Assembly: GCA_945923475.1 (NCBI GenBank) | Contig: CAMELE010000006.1 | Location: 1 to 64,000 of the forward strand | Direction of reading: 5' to 3' | DNA length: 64,000 bases | Origin: an uncultured Mollicutes bacterium | GTDB taxonomy: Bacteria; Bacillota_I; Bacilli_A; Acholeplasmatales; Anaeroplasmataceae | Shown: piece by piece, positions 55,117 through 63,705 of the stretch | Layout: every line of letters begins with the position of its first letter | Position numbering within the stretch: the first letter of the stretch is position 1 | The notes under the pieces: model-generated | The model's input: only the letters and a program-made list of their open reading frames with translations | Databases searched by the model: none | What the model was told of the DNA's origin: nothing | Translations under genes and position numbers: made by a program

Positions 55117-57072
55117 TTATTCTTCTTTTTTAACCAAATATTCTCCTCGGTAATTTGAATAAGCATTATCGGGATAGTGCTTATGAAGCGCACCTTTAGT
55201 AAATTTACTGGCCTTGTATATCCATAGCTGATATTCATCAAAGGCTAATATTTCATCTATACCATCGTTATCAATATCAATAACCTCAGCTGTAAGCGTA
55301 GGATGTCCATCATCAGGAAATTTAACAACTACATCTAAATTAGCATCTAAAAGGCCGCCTAATGTAGGTGAGCAATTTGATAGGATTAAATTATGGTTTC
55401 CATCATATGCTACTGGGCATACTAAATTACCATTACCCATCATTTCTCTTTCCGATAACAAATTGCCATCTCCATCGAACAAATACAAAAGCATATCAGC
55501 ACCCCAGAATGATGTGACTGCAACCTGCATTTTTCCATTATCCATATATGGGGCAACGCTTATTCTTTGAGCATGCCCAACATCATTAGATTTAATTATA
55601 TTTCCATCTAAATCAACAATATTAAACCCCTCGTTACCTGATGCTAAATATAATCTTTTTTCGCCACCATCTTCAGTATTAGTGTAAATTATCTCATCTG
55701 TATGATCCGAATTAATAGGTAAGCTCCATAATATTTCTCCCTTTGAAGAAACCATATCGTACCCAACAAGCATCTCATCACATCCATCATTATTAAAATC
55801 ATAAATATAGGGAAAATGACCTGTATTCTTATGATTATATCGCCATAAAAGCTTAAAATCAGATGCTCTATATGCCCAAACGTTTTTATATCTATCCTTT
55901 AGAATAAAATCACCCTGGTATCCTTTCCCTTCAAAATCAGCTAAACGCATTCCGTCAGGATTTAAATAATCATAAGGATAATCTCCAACAAGAGGGTCCC
56001 CTTTAACATAAGGAGTCTTCATTTTAGAAATAATCTCTCCTGTTTCTAAGGATGCTATATAAACCATAAAATCAGATGCAAAGATTACCTCATTTATTCC
56101 ATCCCCATTTATATCCCCAATTTGAAAAGGTAGATCACAGCTGATTGGTCCATTCTCCTCTGGATTTGGGCTACCATATTGCCACAACAAATCCCCATCT
56201 AAATTGTAAGCAGATAGGCAGGAAAGCCTAGCAAACGCATCTCTATACATTCTTTTTTGATGCTGAGCAAACAATAACACTGGTTGATTATTTCGATCAA
56301 GCCCATATCTAAATTGACGTCCAGAACCATTTCCATTTAAATTTATCCTTTTAATACATTCTAATTCCGGATATTTATCCTGCTTAGCTTTTAAATTAAG
56401 AGCTCTTTCTTCCTCTTTTTTAAGATGTAAAGAATAATTTTTATCCTCCATAGACACCGTTAAATCAGAATATCTACAGGCGCTTTTAGCGATAAACGCA
56501 ATAAATCCTGGCTGAAATTTAATATCTATAGTGCAAATAAGCTCATTATTAATATACACCTTTAAAGAATCTCCAAGCTCTAGCTTAATATGATTAGTAT
56601 CTAACGAATCAACTTTAAAGGGAGCTTTATAGTATTCAACAACCTCTTCTTGATTACGTCTATAAATAACTAGATTATTGCCATCAATAGCTAAGCTATC
56701 ATATTTTCTATTATGTATATAATTAAAGCATATACCACATAAATTTTTTGTTTCAAATAAGGCAATATCAAATTCTAATATATATGGTGCAAATAATTCC
56801 TGCTTATGAACTAAAATTGCACTAACGGATGAAAAATGACCACTTGCGTGATCTCCACGATTTTGCTCAAGATAAGACTTGCCAAATGCCTTGGTAATAA
56901 GCCATGAACCTCCTAAGCTTCGCCATTGATGTAATGATATTGGATCATAAAACGACCCAGTATATCCCTTTGGCATTATATGATGATATTCCCCTAAAGC
57001 GCTATGCTCATGGTCATAAGGAAATTCCGTTGCTTTAAAATCTTCAAAATTCTCATTAATTATAATTTTCAT
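55117..57072 (-). CDS. Beta-propeller FG-GAP protein, rhamnogalacturonan-lyase-like
   Basis: The 651-residue protein has an N-terminal jelly-roll or concanavalin-like domain (about 1-205) and a propeller with repeated FG-GAP-like calcium motifs: DINGDGINEV, DFNNDGCDEM and DIDNDGIDEI. This combination recalls rhamnogalacturonan lyases and related proteins of pectin loci, but I do not see enough to name a polysaccharide-lyase family. No signal peptide exists, so it would be cytosolic. The start is the ATG at 57072, six bases after GAGGGTG; an earlier in-frame ATG overlaps that site. It overlaps the HAD gene by 17 bp, in a WYL-HAD-propeller operon. Confidence 0.65.
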   Translation of the reverse strand: MKIIINENFEDFKATEFPYDHEHSALGEYHHIMPKGYTGSFYDPISLHQWRSLGGSWLITKAFGKSYLEQNRGDHASGHFSSVSAILVHKQELFAPYILEFDIALFETKNLCGICFNYIHNRKYDSLAIDGNNLVIYRRNQEEVVEYYKAPFKVDSLDTNHIKLELGDSLKVYINNELICTIDIKFQPGFIAFIAKSACRYSDLTVSMEDKNYSLHLKKEEERALNLKAKQDKYPELECIKRINLNGNGSGRQFRYGLDRNNQPVLLFAQHQKRMYRDAFARLSCLSAYNLDGDLLWQYGSPNPEENGPISCDLPFQIGDINGDGINEVIFASDFMVYIASLETGEIISKMKTPYVKGDPLVGDYPYDYLNPDGMRLADFEGKGYQGDFILKDRYKNVWAYRASDFKLLWRYNHKNTGHFPYIYDFNNDGCDEMLVGYDMVSSKGEILWSLPINSDHTDEIIYTNTEDGGEKRLYLASGNEGFNIVDLDGNIIKSNDVGHAQRISVAPYMDNGKMQVAVTSFWGADMLLYLFDGDGNLLSEREMMGNGNLVCPVAYDGNHNLILSNCSPTLGGLLDANLDVVVKFPDDGHPTLTAEVIDIDNDGIDEILAFDEYQLWIYKASKFTKGALHKHYPDNAYSNYRGEYLVKKEE

Positions 57073-57718
57073 TTGTTTCACCCTCATTTACTACATAATT
57101 ATAAAACTCTTCAAATGAAGATACAATCCTAGTACCAGCATTTTCTAAAACTCTTCTACTCTGATGACCCTTATCATATAATACACAAGCAATTCCCATT
57201 TTAGTAGAAACCTCATAATCATGTAATGTATCGCCAATCATAATTGCTGATCTTGGATCTATATTCATTTCCTTCATATATTTTAGTCCTATATCTACTT
57301 TACTTTTAGCATATACATTACTAATACCTAAAATTGCATCAAAATATGTATCAATTTTAAAATGAGCTAATTGCTCCTTAAGATTATCGATTTGTGAAGC
57401 AGACAAGCAAACTAACCTATATCCAAGCTGACGAAATTTAGCAAATATATCTGTAATGCCTTCATGCAAGGGACATTCAAGTGAAGCCTGCTGATAAGCA
57501 TTGATAAATTCATGCGAATAGTCTTCAAAGGACTTTGTCTCAAATGTCATTCCAGCCTTACGATAATACTCAATAATTGGGAAAGTAAATATATCCTTAT
57601 ATCTATCTATGGTAATTTTTTCTTTACCAGAGGCTTCTAGCATATTATTTAGAATATTAAAGCAAAGTTCTAAATCATCTAATATCGTTCCATTAAAATC
57701 AAAAAAAATTGTTTTCAT
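57056..57718 (-). CDS. HAD-superfamily phosphatase (phosphoglycolate phosphatase-like)
   Basis: This 220-residue protein has the HAD fold: motif I DFNGTILDD near residue 7, motif II CLSAS near 107, a motif III lysine in VYAKSKVDIGLKYM, and motif IV MIGDTLHDYEVS near 163. In motif I the second aspartate, normally the general acid (DxDGT), is asparagine, a variant seen in some DFNGT-type HADs. Substrate unknown. The ATG at 57718 follows AGGA; an ATG at 57736 overlaps the regulator stop and is less likely. It lies in an operon after the WYL regulator. Confidence 0.85.
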   Translation of the reverse strand: MKTIFFDFNGTILDDLELCFNILNNMLEASGKEKITIDRYKDIFTFPIIEYYRKAGMTFETKSFEDYSHEFINAYQQASLECPLHEGITDIFAKFRQLGYRLVCLSASQIDNLKEQLAHFKIDTYFDAILGISNVYAKSKVDIGLKYMKEMNIDPRSAIMIGDTLHDYEVSTKMGIACVLYDKGHQSRRVLENAGTRIVSSFEEFYNYVVNEGETNENYN

Positions 57719-57725
57719 AGTTTTC

Positions 57726-58670
57726 CTACATTTCATAATTTGTCTTTATTTTATTTATTATTTCCTTAAGCTTCTCTTTAACAATATCTGGTGCAAGAAC
57801 TAAAGCTTTATCTCCACATCCTAATACGAAGCTTACAATATTATCAAGGTTTTGCATTCTACATTTTAATATTGTAGTTTTGTCATCTATGACCTCAAGA
57901 ACCTGATTTTTACCATAGATTCGTTCTTTTATAAGTGCCGCATATGGATTTTTAAATTCGATTTCAACATCATAATAATCTCCATTATTTTTCATACCAA
58001 ATTGATCTAAATAATTTGATTCATTGAATGTTTTCAAAACCGAAAAGTGATTATTTGTTTTATTAATTTCTTCTATACGATTAAGCTTAAAATAGCCTAT
58101 GTCATTAATCGTTTCATTATATGCTAATACATACCAAGCTAAATTATACATATATAGCTTATAGGGATGAATTATATGCTCACTAACCTTATTTTTACTT
58201 GATAGATATTTTATAATAACCTTTTGCTTATTTCTTTGTGCGTTAAAAATAATGTCATATCTTTCCTTTATATCCTCATTTTTCATTGCAAGTGGAAAAC
58301 GATCAATAATCATTGGATAATCATCATCGGTGGTATGATATACACTATTTAAAACCTTACCAAGTGCTAAATTGAAATCCCTTTTATCAAGGAAATCATA
58401 ACGATTATTTAAATATTGTGAGGCATTACCTAATGCTTTTTTTTCGATATCAGTAAGTCTAGGATTAGGCAATAACGAATCCTTTTTTAGTCGATACCCT
58501 CCGCCTAGCCCTCTTATCGTTTCTATTTCATAGCCTGCATATTCAAGTTCCTTTTTATATTCAATAATATTTCTTGCGTTAGTATCAAGGATAATAGCAA
58601 GCTCTTCTTTTGTAACTATATCACGTGATGCAAGTGTATTAAGCATTCTTATTGCAAGTGCTACCTTCAA
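57726..58670 (-). CDS. WYL-domain transcriptional regulator
   Basis: The 314-residue protein has an N-terminal winged helix (IRMLNTLASRDIVTKEELAIILD, then RNIIEYKKELEYAGYEIE, then GLGGGYRL) and a C-terminal WYL domain (about 140-225) with YNLAWYVLAYNETINDIGYFKLNRIEEI, followed by a WCX-like end. Such regulators often sense nucleotides, sugars or DNA damage signals. It is first in the operon with HAD and propeller genes, so it may regulate carbohydrate use. The ligand is unknown. Confidence 0.88.
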   Translation of the reverse strand: MKVALAIRMLNTLASRDIVTKEELAIILDTNARNIIEYKKELEYAGYEIETIRGLGGGYRLKKDSLLPNPRLTDIEKKALGNASQYLNNRYDFLDKRDFNLALGKVLNSVYHTTDDDYPMIIDRFPLAMKNEDIKERYDIIFNAQRNKQKVIIKYLSSKNKVSEHIIHPYKLYMYNLAWYVLAYNETINDIGYFKLNRIEEINKTNNHFSVLKTFNESNYLDQFGMKNNGDYYDVEIEFKNPYAALIKERIYGKNQVLEVIDDKTTILKCRMQNLDNIVSFVLGCGDKALVLAPDIVKEKLKEIINKIKTNYEM

Positions 58671-58726
58671 ATTATCAGATCCTTCTATAAAATTCTACCA
58701 CATTTTATTCTATTTACAAATAAAAA

Positions 58727-58748
58727 TCTTCTTCACAATTGAAGAAGA
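58727..58748 (-). terminator. Terminator after small ECF-linked membrane gene
   Basis: A perfect 8-bp stem TCTTCTTC/GAAGAAGA (58727-58734 with 58741-58748) followed by TTTTTATTT on the minus strand. Confidence 0.8.
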
Positions 58749-58759
58749 CCTTTACATTA

Positions 58760-58957
58760 TTAATCACTATTTTTATTACAGAAATTATAAATGCCATAGG
58801 CAGCATTTAAAATAATACCAACACCTAATAGATCATTTATAACAGTTTTAACCACTTTTGATGAAAAGCTTGTATATCTATTGATAAGAATCATTGCAGT
58901 AACTAAAATAATAGTAGAAATAAGTGTAATAATTAGTTGAACCAGCTTCTTATTCAC
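58760..58957 (-). CDS. Small two-helix membrane protein (65 aa)
   Basis: Two hydrophobic helices (about 5-25 and 40-58) with a basic N-terminus. The gene overlaps the end of the ECF S-component gene by 8 bp, so translation is coupled, and the pair ends at a perfect terminator. No family is recognised. A helper or regulatory subunit for the transporter is plausible but unproven. Confidence 0.7.
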   Translation of the reverse strand: MNKKLVQLIITLISTIILVTAMILINRYTSFSSKVVKTVINDLLGVGIILNAAYGIYNFCNKNSD

Positions 58958-59756
58958 AATCCTCTACCTCCTTTAGATATTCCTCAACGTCAATGTCATT
59001 AATATGATTTAAATTCTTTGTGGCTAAATATACACGATAGTAAATCAAAGAAATAATTACTACTGTTAAAGAGCCAGTAAGAATACAAGATGGCATTGTT
59101 GAAATACCTTTAATTAAGGCTGGCTTAACCGCAAGCATTTCAACCCACATATTATAAAATAATTTCCAAATAAATTCTAAGACAATATTAACAATTACTG
59201 ATATTGTAGTCGCAAACATTACAGCTTTCGTAACGCTCTTAAGCTTAACTGAGAAAACCCCAGCAAGAACAAGTAATATACTAAATAAATAACCAAAAAA
59301 TACTACAATAGAAATATACAATGTTGTTTTGGTGATTGACTTTGAAAAAGATATTAAATCTATATTATAAAAGATAATTACTAGCGTAGTTAATACAGCA
59401 AGTGCTACTCCTAAGGAAGCTAATATTAAGCTAAATTGTAGTTTTTTCTTACGATTAATTATTAATCTAAATATAGTTCCAACAACGATTCCCATTACAA
59501 ACTTCAATAAAAAATATTGAAAGAAGCCAGGAAGACTATTATAAATAATTAAATCATATAGGCCACAACCAATTCCTCCAGCAAGACCACCTATAATTGG
59601 ACCACATAATAATGCACCTAAGACACAAACAAAATTTCCTAAATGAATCATACCACCAGATGGTAAAGGGATTTGCACTAAAGTTCCAACAAATGCCAAT
59701 GCTGCAAATAATGCACATATAATAATTTGATATAATACCTTCTTATTTTTACTCAT
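58950..59756 (-). CDS. ECF transporter S-component (candidate vitamin B6 uptake)
   Basis: The 268-residue protein has about six to seven membrane helices. The N-terminal half, ICALFAALAFVGTLVQIPLPSGGMIHLGNFVCVLGALLCGP, then GGLAGGIGCGLYDLI, is typical of substrate-binding S-components of energy-coupling-factor vitamin transporters. It lacks the A and T components here, as usual for group II ECF systems that share them. It stands divergently to a MocR/PdxR-like regulator, whose family commonly controls pyridoxal phosphate supply, so vitamin B6 is the best guess (PdxU type). That substrate is inference from context. Confidence 0.8.
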   Translation of the reverse strand: MSKNKKVLYQIIICALFAALAFVGTLVQIPLPSGGMIHLGNFVCVLGALLCGPIIGGLAGGIGCGLYDLIIYNSLPGFFQYFLLKFVMGIVVGTIFRLIINRKKKLQFSLILASLGVALAVLTTLVIIFYNIDLISFSKSITKTTLYISIVVFFGYLFSILLVLAGVFSVKLKSVTKAVMFATTISVIVNIVLEFIWKLFYNMWVEMLAVKPALIKGISTMPSCILTGSLTVVIISLIYYRVYLATKNLNHINDIDVEEYLKEVEDCE

Positions 59757-59776
59757 AATTTTCTCCTCTTGATTAG

Positions 59777-59806
59777 ATTATATTTTTTATATATAATATT
59801 AAACAA
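59777..59806 (-). promoter_or_regulatory. Promoter of the ECF S-component gene
   Basis: TTGTTT (59806-59801), 18 bp, TATAAT (59782-59777) on the minus strand. Confidence 0.5.
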
Positions 59807-59813
59807 TAAATGT

Positions 59814-59831
59814 GGTTCTATTTAAAGAACC
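59814..59831. promoter_or_regulatory. Inverted-repeat operator between ECF gene and mocR-like regulator
   Basis: GGTTCT, six bases, AGAACC form a perfect inverted repeat, the most GC-rich spot in the divergent region. It lies 7 bp upstream of the ECF -35 and 28 bp before the regulator start codon, an apt place for the regulator to activate one gene and repress its own. Confidence 0.6.
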
Positions 59832-59859
59832 AGTTTTAAAATAAAAAAAGGTACCAGAT

Positions 59860-61191
59860 ATGAAACTATTTACATATGAATTTAAAAAAACCAAACCTAA
59901 ATATCAGGAGCTAGCAAGCTATATAGCAAATGAGATTAAAAATAAACAAATAAAAACAAACGAGGCATTACCATCTAAAAGAATTTTAGCCTCTCATTTA
60001 GGTGTAAGTATAAATACAATAATAAACGCTTATAATATTCTACTTGATGAAGGTTATATTTTTTCAGTACCTAAAAAAGGCTATTTTGTAGCAAACTTAA
60101 ATATTGAAACCAAGCCTATCAAAAGGAAAGAATCATCTCTTCCTGTTTTACAGGATCAAATTATCTATAATTTTACAACGAGTGATGTAGATTCCACCTT
60201 AACTCCAGCTAGTACCCTAAAGAAAATTTACAATGAGGTATTAAATGATAGCTCATATTTGAGAAAGGGAGACTTTAAAGGCGAAACTTCCTTAAGAGAG
60301 GCAATTAGAAATTATTTATACGAGGTCAAGGGTATTGAGGTATCAATAGAACAAATTATAATATCCTCAGGCATAGATACATTATTAAGCCAAATAATTG
60401 AAATTACTAATTCAAATATAATTGCAGTTGAAAATCCCGGTTATCAAAAAATTAGTAACCTGCTTCTTTCTGCAAATAAAAGGGTGATTTATACACCTGT
60501 TGATGATAATGGAATGACTATACCTAATGAGAAGGTTGATTTAATTTATCAAACGCCCTATAGTCAATTTCCCTTAGGCATTAAAATGACCTTAGATAGA
60601 AAAAACGAGTTTATAAATTATGTGAATAAAAATAATTCTTATATCATCGAGGATTCCTTTGATAGTGATTTTAAATTGACTCCAGGCATAACAAGATCAA
60701 TGTTTTCAATGTCAGATAAGGTTATTTACTTAGAATCCTTCTCAAGAAGTATAGCTCCATCCTTTAGAATTAGCTTTATGGTTTTACCTCTTGAGCTTTT
60801 ACATACGTATGAAAAAAGATATCGTTATTTTTCTAATCCTGTTTCAACTATTACGCAGCTTGTAATATGTGAATACATCAAATCAGGTCAATACTTAAGC
60901 CATATTAATAAAATGCGTACCTCCTACCGTAAAAAACGTAAGCTTATTATCGAGCAGCTTGATAAAAATAAATTTGAGATTATCTCCTCTGAATCATATC
61001 TTGCAATTATTGTTAGGCCACATAATATACCAGCAAATTGGCAATCTATATGTAATAAATATAAGCTAAGGATTCATTTTATAAGTGATTTTATGATAAA
61101 TGGTATTTCTAATTTACTAATGATTGGATACAGTTCTATTCCAATTGAAAAAATAAAAGATGGAATCAATATCTTAAATTCCATCTTCTAA
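59860..61191 (+). CDS. MocR/PdxR-like regulator with PLP lysine replaced
   Basis: The 443-residue protein has a GntR-type winged helix (about 10-80: YQELASYIANEIKN, LPSKRILASHLGVSINTIINAYNILLDEGYI) and a fold-type I aminotransferase domain (110-443), the MocR layout. Motifs such as LREAIRNYLYEVKGI and IIISSGIDTLLSQI are typical. However, where the family has the PLP-binding lysine (GTFSK) this protein reads ESFSRS, with Arg296 in its place, and the EDDYDSEF motif reads EDSFDSDF. It may sense PLP non-covalently or another ligand. Divergent from an ECF gene. Confidence 0.88.
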   Translation: MKLFTYEFKKTKPKYQELASYIANEIKNKQIKTNEALPSKRILASHLGVSINTIINAYNILLDEGYIFSVPKKGYFVANLNIETKPIKRKESSLPVLQDQIIYNFTTSDVDSTLTPASTLKKIYNEVLNDSSYLRKGDFKGETSLREAIRNYLYEVKGIEVSIEQIIISSGIDTLLSQIIEITNSNIIAVENPGYQKISNLLLSANKRVIYTPVDDNGMTIPNEKVDLIYQTPYSQFPLGIKMTLDRKNEFINYVNKNNSYIIEDSFDSDFKLTPGITRSMFSMSDKVIYLESFSRSIAPSFRISFMVLPLELLHTYEKRYRYFSNPVSTITQLVICEYIKSGQYLSHINKMRTSYRKKRKLIIEQLDKNKFEIISSESYLAIIVRPHNIPANWQSICNKYKLRIHFISDFMINGISNLLMIGYSSIPIEKIKDGINILNSIF

Positions 61192-61193
61192 TC

Positions 61194-62669
61194 CTATTTA
61201 ATTGATGTTTTAAAATATTTACAAATAGCACTACCGCCATTTCCTCTAGCATAAATACCATAGGTAGCACCTATCCAACGACCAGCAGAAGCCAACATCG
61301 CTTCTGTTTTTTTGCCATTTGGCAAAATATAATAATATTTTAAATCATAAATATTTTCATTTTTAGCAACTAGCTTAAACTTAATTTCATTATCCTCTAG
61401 GTCCATTTTGAATAAACATTCATCGTCTGAATTAAAGGATCCCTTATAAAGTGATAATAGCTTCTTGCCATTTACACCCTCTACCTCAAGATAACTATAA
61501 TTAGTACCCATCATTGTAAATCCAACCTTATCTCCATCCTTGATGTTACTTAAATCAATTAAAGACTCAGCTTTAAAATTAAGTGCAGGGACCTTTTGAG
61601 TTAAAAGCTGCGGAACAAGGTGTAGATTTTGCTCCTTTGTATCAACACAATTAAGCACAAGTCCATCATTAAATGAAAACCAGTTATCCTTCCTATTAGC
61701 TTGGGTTTGCCAAATAAGAGATAGCTTATTCTTTTTAAAATCATCCTTAAGTGCTATTTTATAATTAGTTTTTTTCATGATTGGATATAATCCATCTGAA
61801 ACTGGAGTTCCCGCAAGTAATAAATCACCAGCTCTACCACAAATTGGCCAATCATTATGCCATGTAACAGGCTGGAGATGAACAACTCTTCCATACGCCC
61901 ACATATCCTGGAAATGAATAAATGCCCAATTATCATTATCGTCTAAATCAATAAGTGCACCCTGGTGTGGACCATTTATCTTTGTACCATTTTGCATAAG
62001 TACAACCTTTGACTCATATGGTCCATATATATTTTTACTTCTAAGTGCTACCTGCCATCCACCCTTTACAGAGCCTGCAGGTGCCATAATATAATAATAT
62101 CCATTCCTATAATTGAACTTAGGACCTTCTATCGTTGGATTATTGTCATGACCATCATATACAATTTCATAGCTTTTTGATATTTGTTTAGTTAAATCAG
62201 TACTTACCTCAAAAATACCAATACATGAATTAAATCCACATCTACTCTTTGCAAATCCAATTGCCATATAGCATTTATCATCTACCCATATTGGACATGG
62301 ATCAATATATCCCTTACCTGGAATAACACACCACATATCTGACCATTTACCCTTAGGATTCTTAGTCTTGGATACAAAAATTCCCCGATCTGGATCAGGA
62401 ATAATGCAATAATACCATCCATTATTATATCTAATAGCTGGTGCCCATAATCCTTCACCGTGTCTAACCTCGTCAAATTCCTTAAATGGTAGTTCATCTA
62501 CTACATAATTAACGAGTTCCCATTCAACTAAATTCTTAGAATGAAGTACTGGAATACCAGGTACATAATTAAAGCTAGACGCAACCATATAAAAATCATC
62601 ACCAACTCTTATAGCATCAGGATCAGAAAAATCATATTGTAAAATTGGGTTTGTGTATTTTAATTCCAT
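61194..62669 (-). CDS. GH43 family glycosidase (arabinofuranosidase/xylosidase type)
   Basis: A five-bladed GH43 catalytic domain fills residues 1-290: catalytic base in YDFSDPDAI, pKa-modulating Asp in GYIDPCPIW and catalytic Glu in PTIEGPKF; the GPHQGALID segment is typical of GH43 subfamilies such as 12. Residues about 305-491 form a C-terminal beta-sandwich with an aromatic-rich concanavalin-like look. No signal peptide is present. It would remove arabinose or xylose side groups from imported oligosaccharides. It lies after galU, past a strong hairpin, and GGAGG precedes the ATG. Confidence 0.93.
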   Translation of the reverse strand: MELKYTNPILQYDFSDPDAIRVGDDFYMVASSFNYVPGIPVLHSKNLVEWELVNYVVDELPFKEFDEVRHGEGLWAPAIRYNNGWYYCIIPDPDRGIFVSKTKNPKGKWSDMWCVIPGKGYIDPCPIWVDDKCYMAIGFAKSRCGFNSCIGIFEVSTDLTKQISKSYEIVYDGHDNNPTIEGPKFNYRNGYYYIMAPAGSVKGGWQVALRSKNIYGPYESKVVLMQNGTKINGPHQGALIDLDDNDNWAFIHFQDMWAYGRVVHLQPVTWHNDWPICGRAGDLLLAGTPVSDGLYPIMKKTNYKIALKDDFKKNKLSLIWQTQANRKDNWFSFNDGLVLNCVDTKEQNLHLVPQLLTQKVPALNFKAESLIDLSNIKDGDKVGFTMMGTNYSYLEVEGVNGKKLLSLYKGSFNSDDECLFKMDLEDNEIKFKLVAKNENIYDLKYYYILPNGKKTEAMLASAGRWIGATYGIYARGNGGSAICKYFKTSIK

Positions 62670-62690
62670 ATGAATATACCTCCAAAAAAA

Positions 62691-62722
62691 ATATGCTAGA
62701 ATACTTTATTATTCTAACATAT
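62691..62722 (-). terminator. Terminator or attenuator between galU and GH43 gene
   Basis: A 13-bp stem (62691-62703 with 62710-62722, one mismatch) is followed by eight Ts on the minus strand, and the GH43 ribosome site comes directly afterwards. It terminates galU and could also attenuate transcription into the GH43 gene, as no clear promoter lies below it. Confidence 0.75.
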
Positions 62723-62770
62723 ATTACATTCAATTTTAGATAAATTCGTATTATTTTTTATAAGTTTTGA

Positions 62771-63640
62771 CTATTTAAGACTATTAATTAATTCTTTAAC
62801 GTCATTTTTAAGATCATCACGCTTTAAGGCAAACTCTAATGTAGCCTTAATAAATCCTATTTTAGATCCAATATCATAACGTGCTCCATCAACTTCCATA
62901 GAATATACAGCTTCCTCTGACATCATTCTTAAAATAGCATCTGTAAGCTGAATTTCATTTCCAGCTCCACGTGTTTGAGTCTCTAAATATTTAAATATAG
63001 TTGGAGTTAAGATATATCTTCCACCTATTGCTAAATTCGAAGGTGCATCTTCTAATTTTGGTTTTTCTACAACTGATTCAAGCTTTTGAACTCTACCAGT
63101 TTCATTAGCACATGGCTTACAAATACCATATTTTGAAACATCCTCATCAGCTACCTTTAATGTACCTAAAATTGAGGCTGATGTTTTATTATAAGCGTCA
63201 ATTAATTGAGCTAATGCAGGCTTCTCATTACCTACATATACATCATCACCTAAAAGTAATGCAAATGGCTCATTACCTATAAATTCCTTTGCACATAATA
63301 CAGCGTGTCCAAGTCCTAGCTGCTCATGCTGACGAACAAAGTGAATATTAAGCTTTTTAGGTAGTTCTGTAATTCTTTCTAATTCCTTAGTTTTTCCCTT
63401 TTGAGCTAATTGATATTCTAGTTCAAAATTATTATCAAAATAATCAATAATAGCATTCTTATTACCTGATACAATGATTAAAAACTCTTCAATTCCGCTT
63501 TCCATTGCTTCTCTAACAATATACTCAATTGTTGGAGTATCAATAATTGGTAGCATTTCCTTTGCTACTGATTTTGTAACTGGTAAAAATCTTGTGCCAT
63601 ATCCAGCTGCTGGGATAACAGCTTTTCTAATTTTATTCAT
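62771..63640 (-). CDS. galU: UTP-glucose-1-phosphate uridylyltransferase
   Basis: GalU makes UDP-glucose for glycolipids and cell envelope. The 289-residue protein has the nucleotidyltransferase motif IPAAGYGTRFLPVTKSVAKEMLPI at the start, TIEYIVREAMESGIEEFLII, the uridine-site LLGDDVYVG near 128, the sugar-site VVEKPKLEDAPSNLAIGGRYILTP and GAGNEIQLTDAI, all standard. It has a good promoter at 63670-63698 and a terminator. Confidence 0.97.
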   Translation of the reverse strand: MNKIRKAVIPAAGYGTRFLPVTKSVAKEMLPIIDTPTIEYIVREAMESGIEEFLIIVSGNKNAIIDYFDNNFELEYQLAQKGKTKELERITELPKKLNIHFVRQHEQLGLGHAVLCAKEFIGNEPFALLLGDDVYVGNEKPALAQLIDAYNKTSASILGTLKVADEDVSKYGICKPCANETGRVQKLESVVEKPKLEDAPSNLAIGGRYILTPTIFKYLETQTRGAGNEIQLTDAILRMMSEEAVYSMEVDGARYDIGSKIGFIKATLEFALKRDDLKNDVKELINSLK

Positions 63641-63669
63641 ACTATAACTTCCTCACTTTTACTTAGTAA

Positions 63670-63698
63670 ACATTAACATATTTATTATTTAATGTCAA
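63670..63698 (-). promoter_or_regulatory. Promoter of galU
   Basis: TTGACA (63698-63693), 17 bp, TAATGT (63675-63670) on the minus strand. Confidence 0.7.
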
Positions 63699-63705
63699 CC
63701 TTTGT

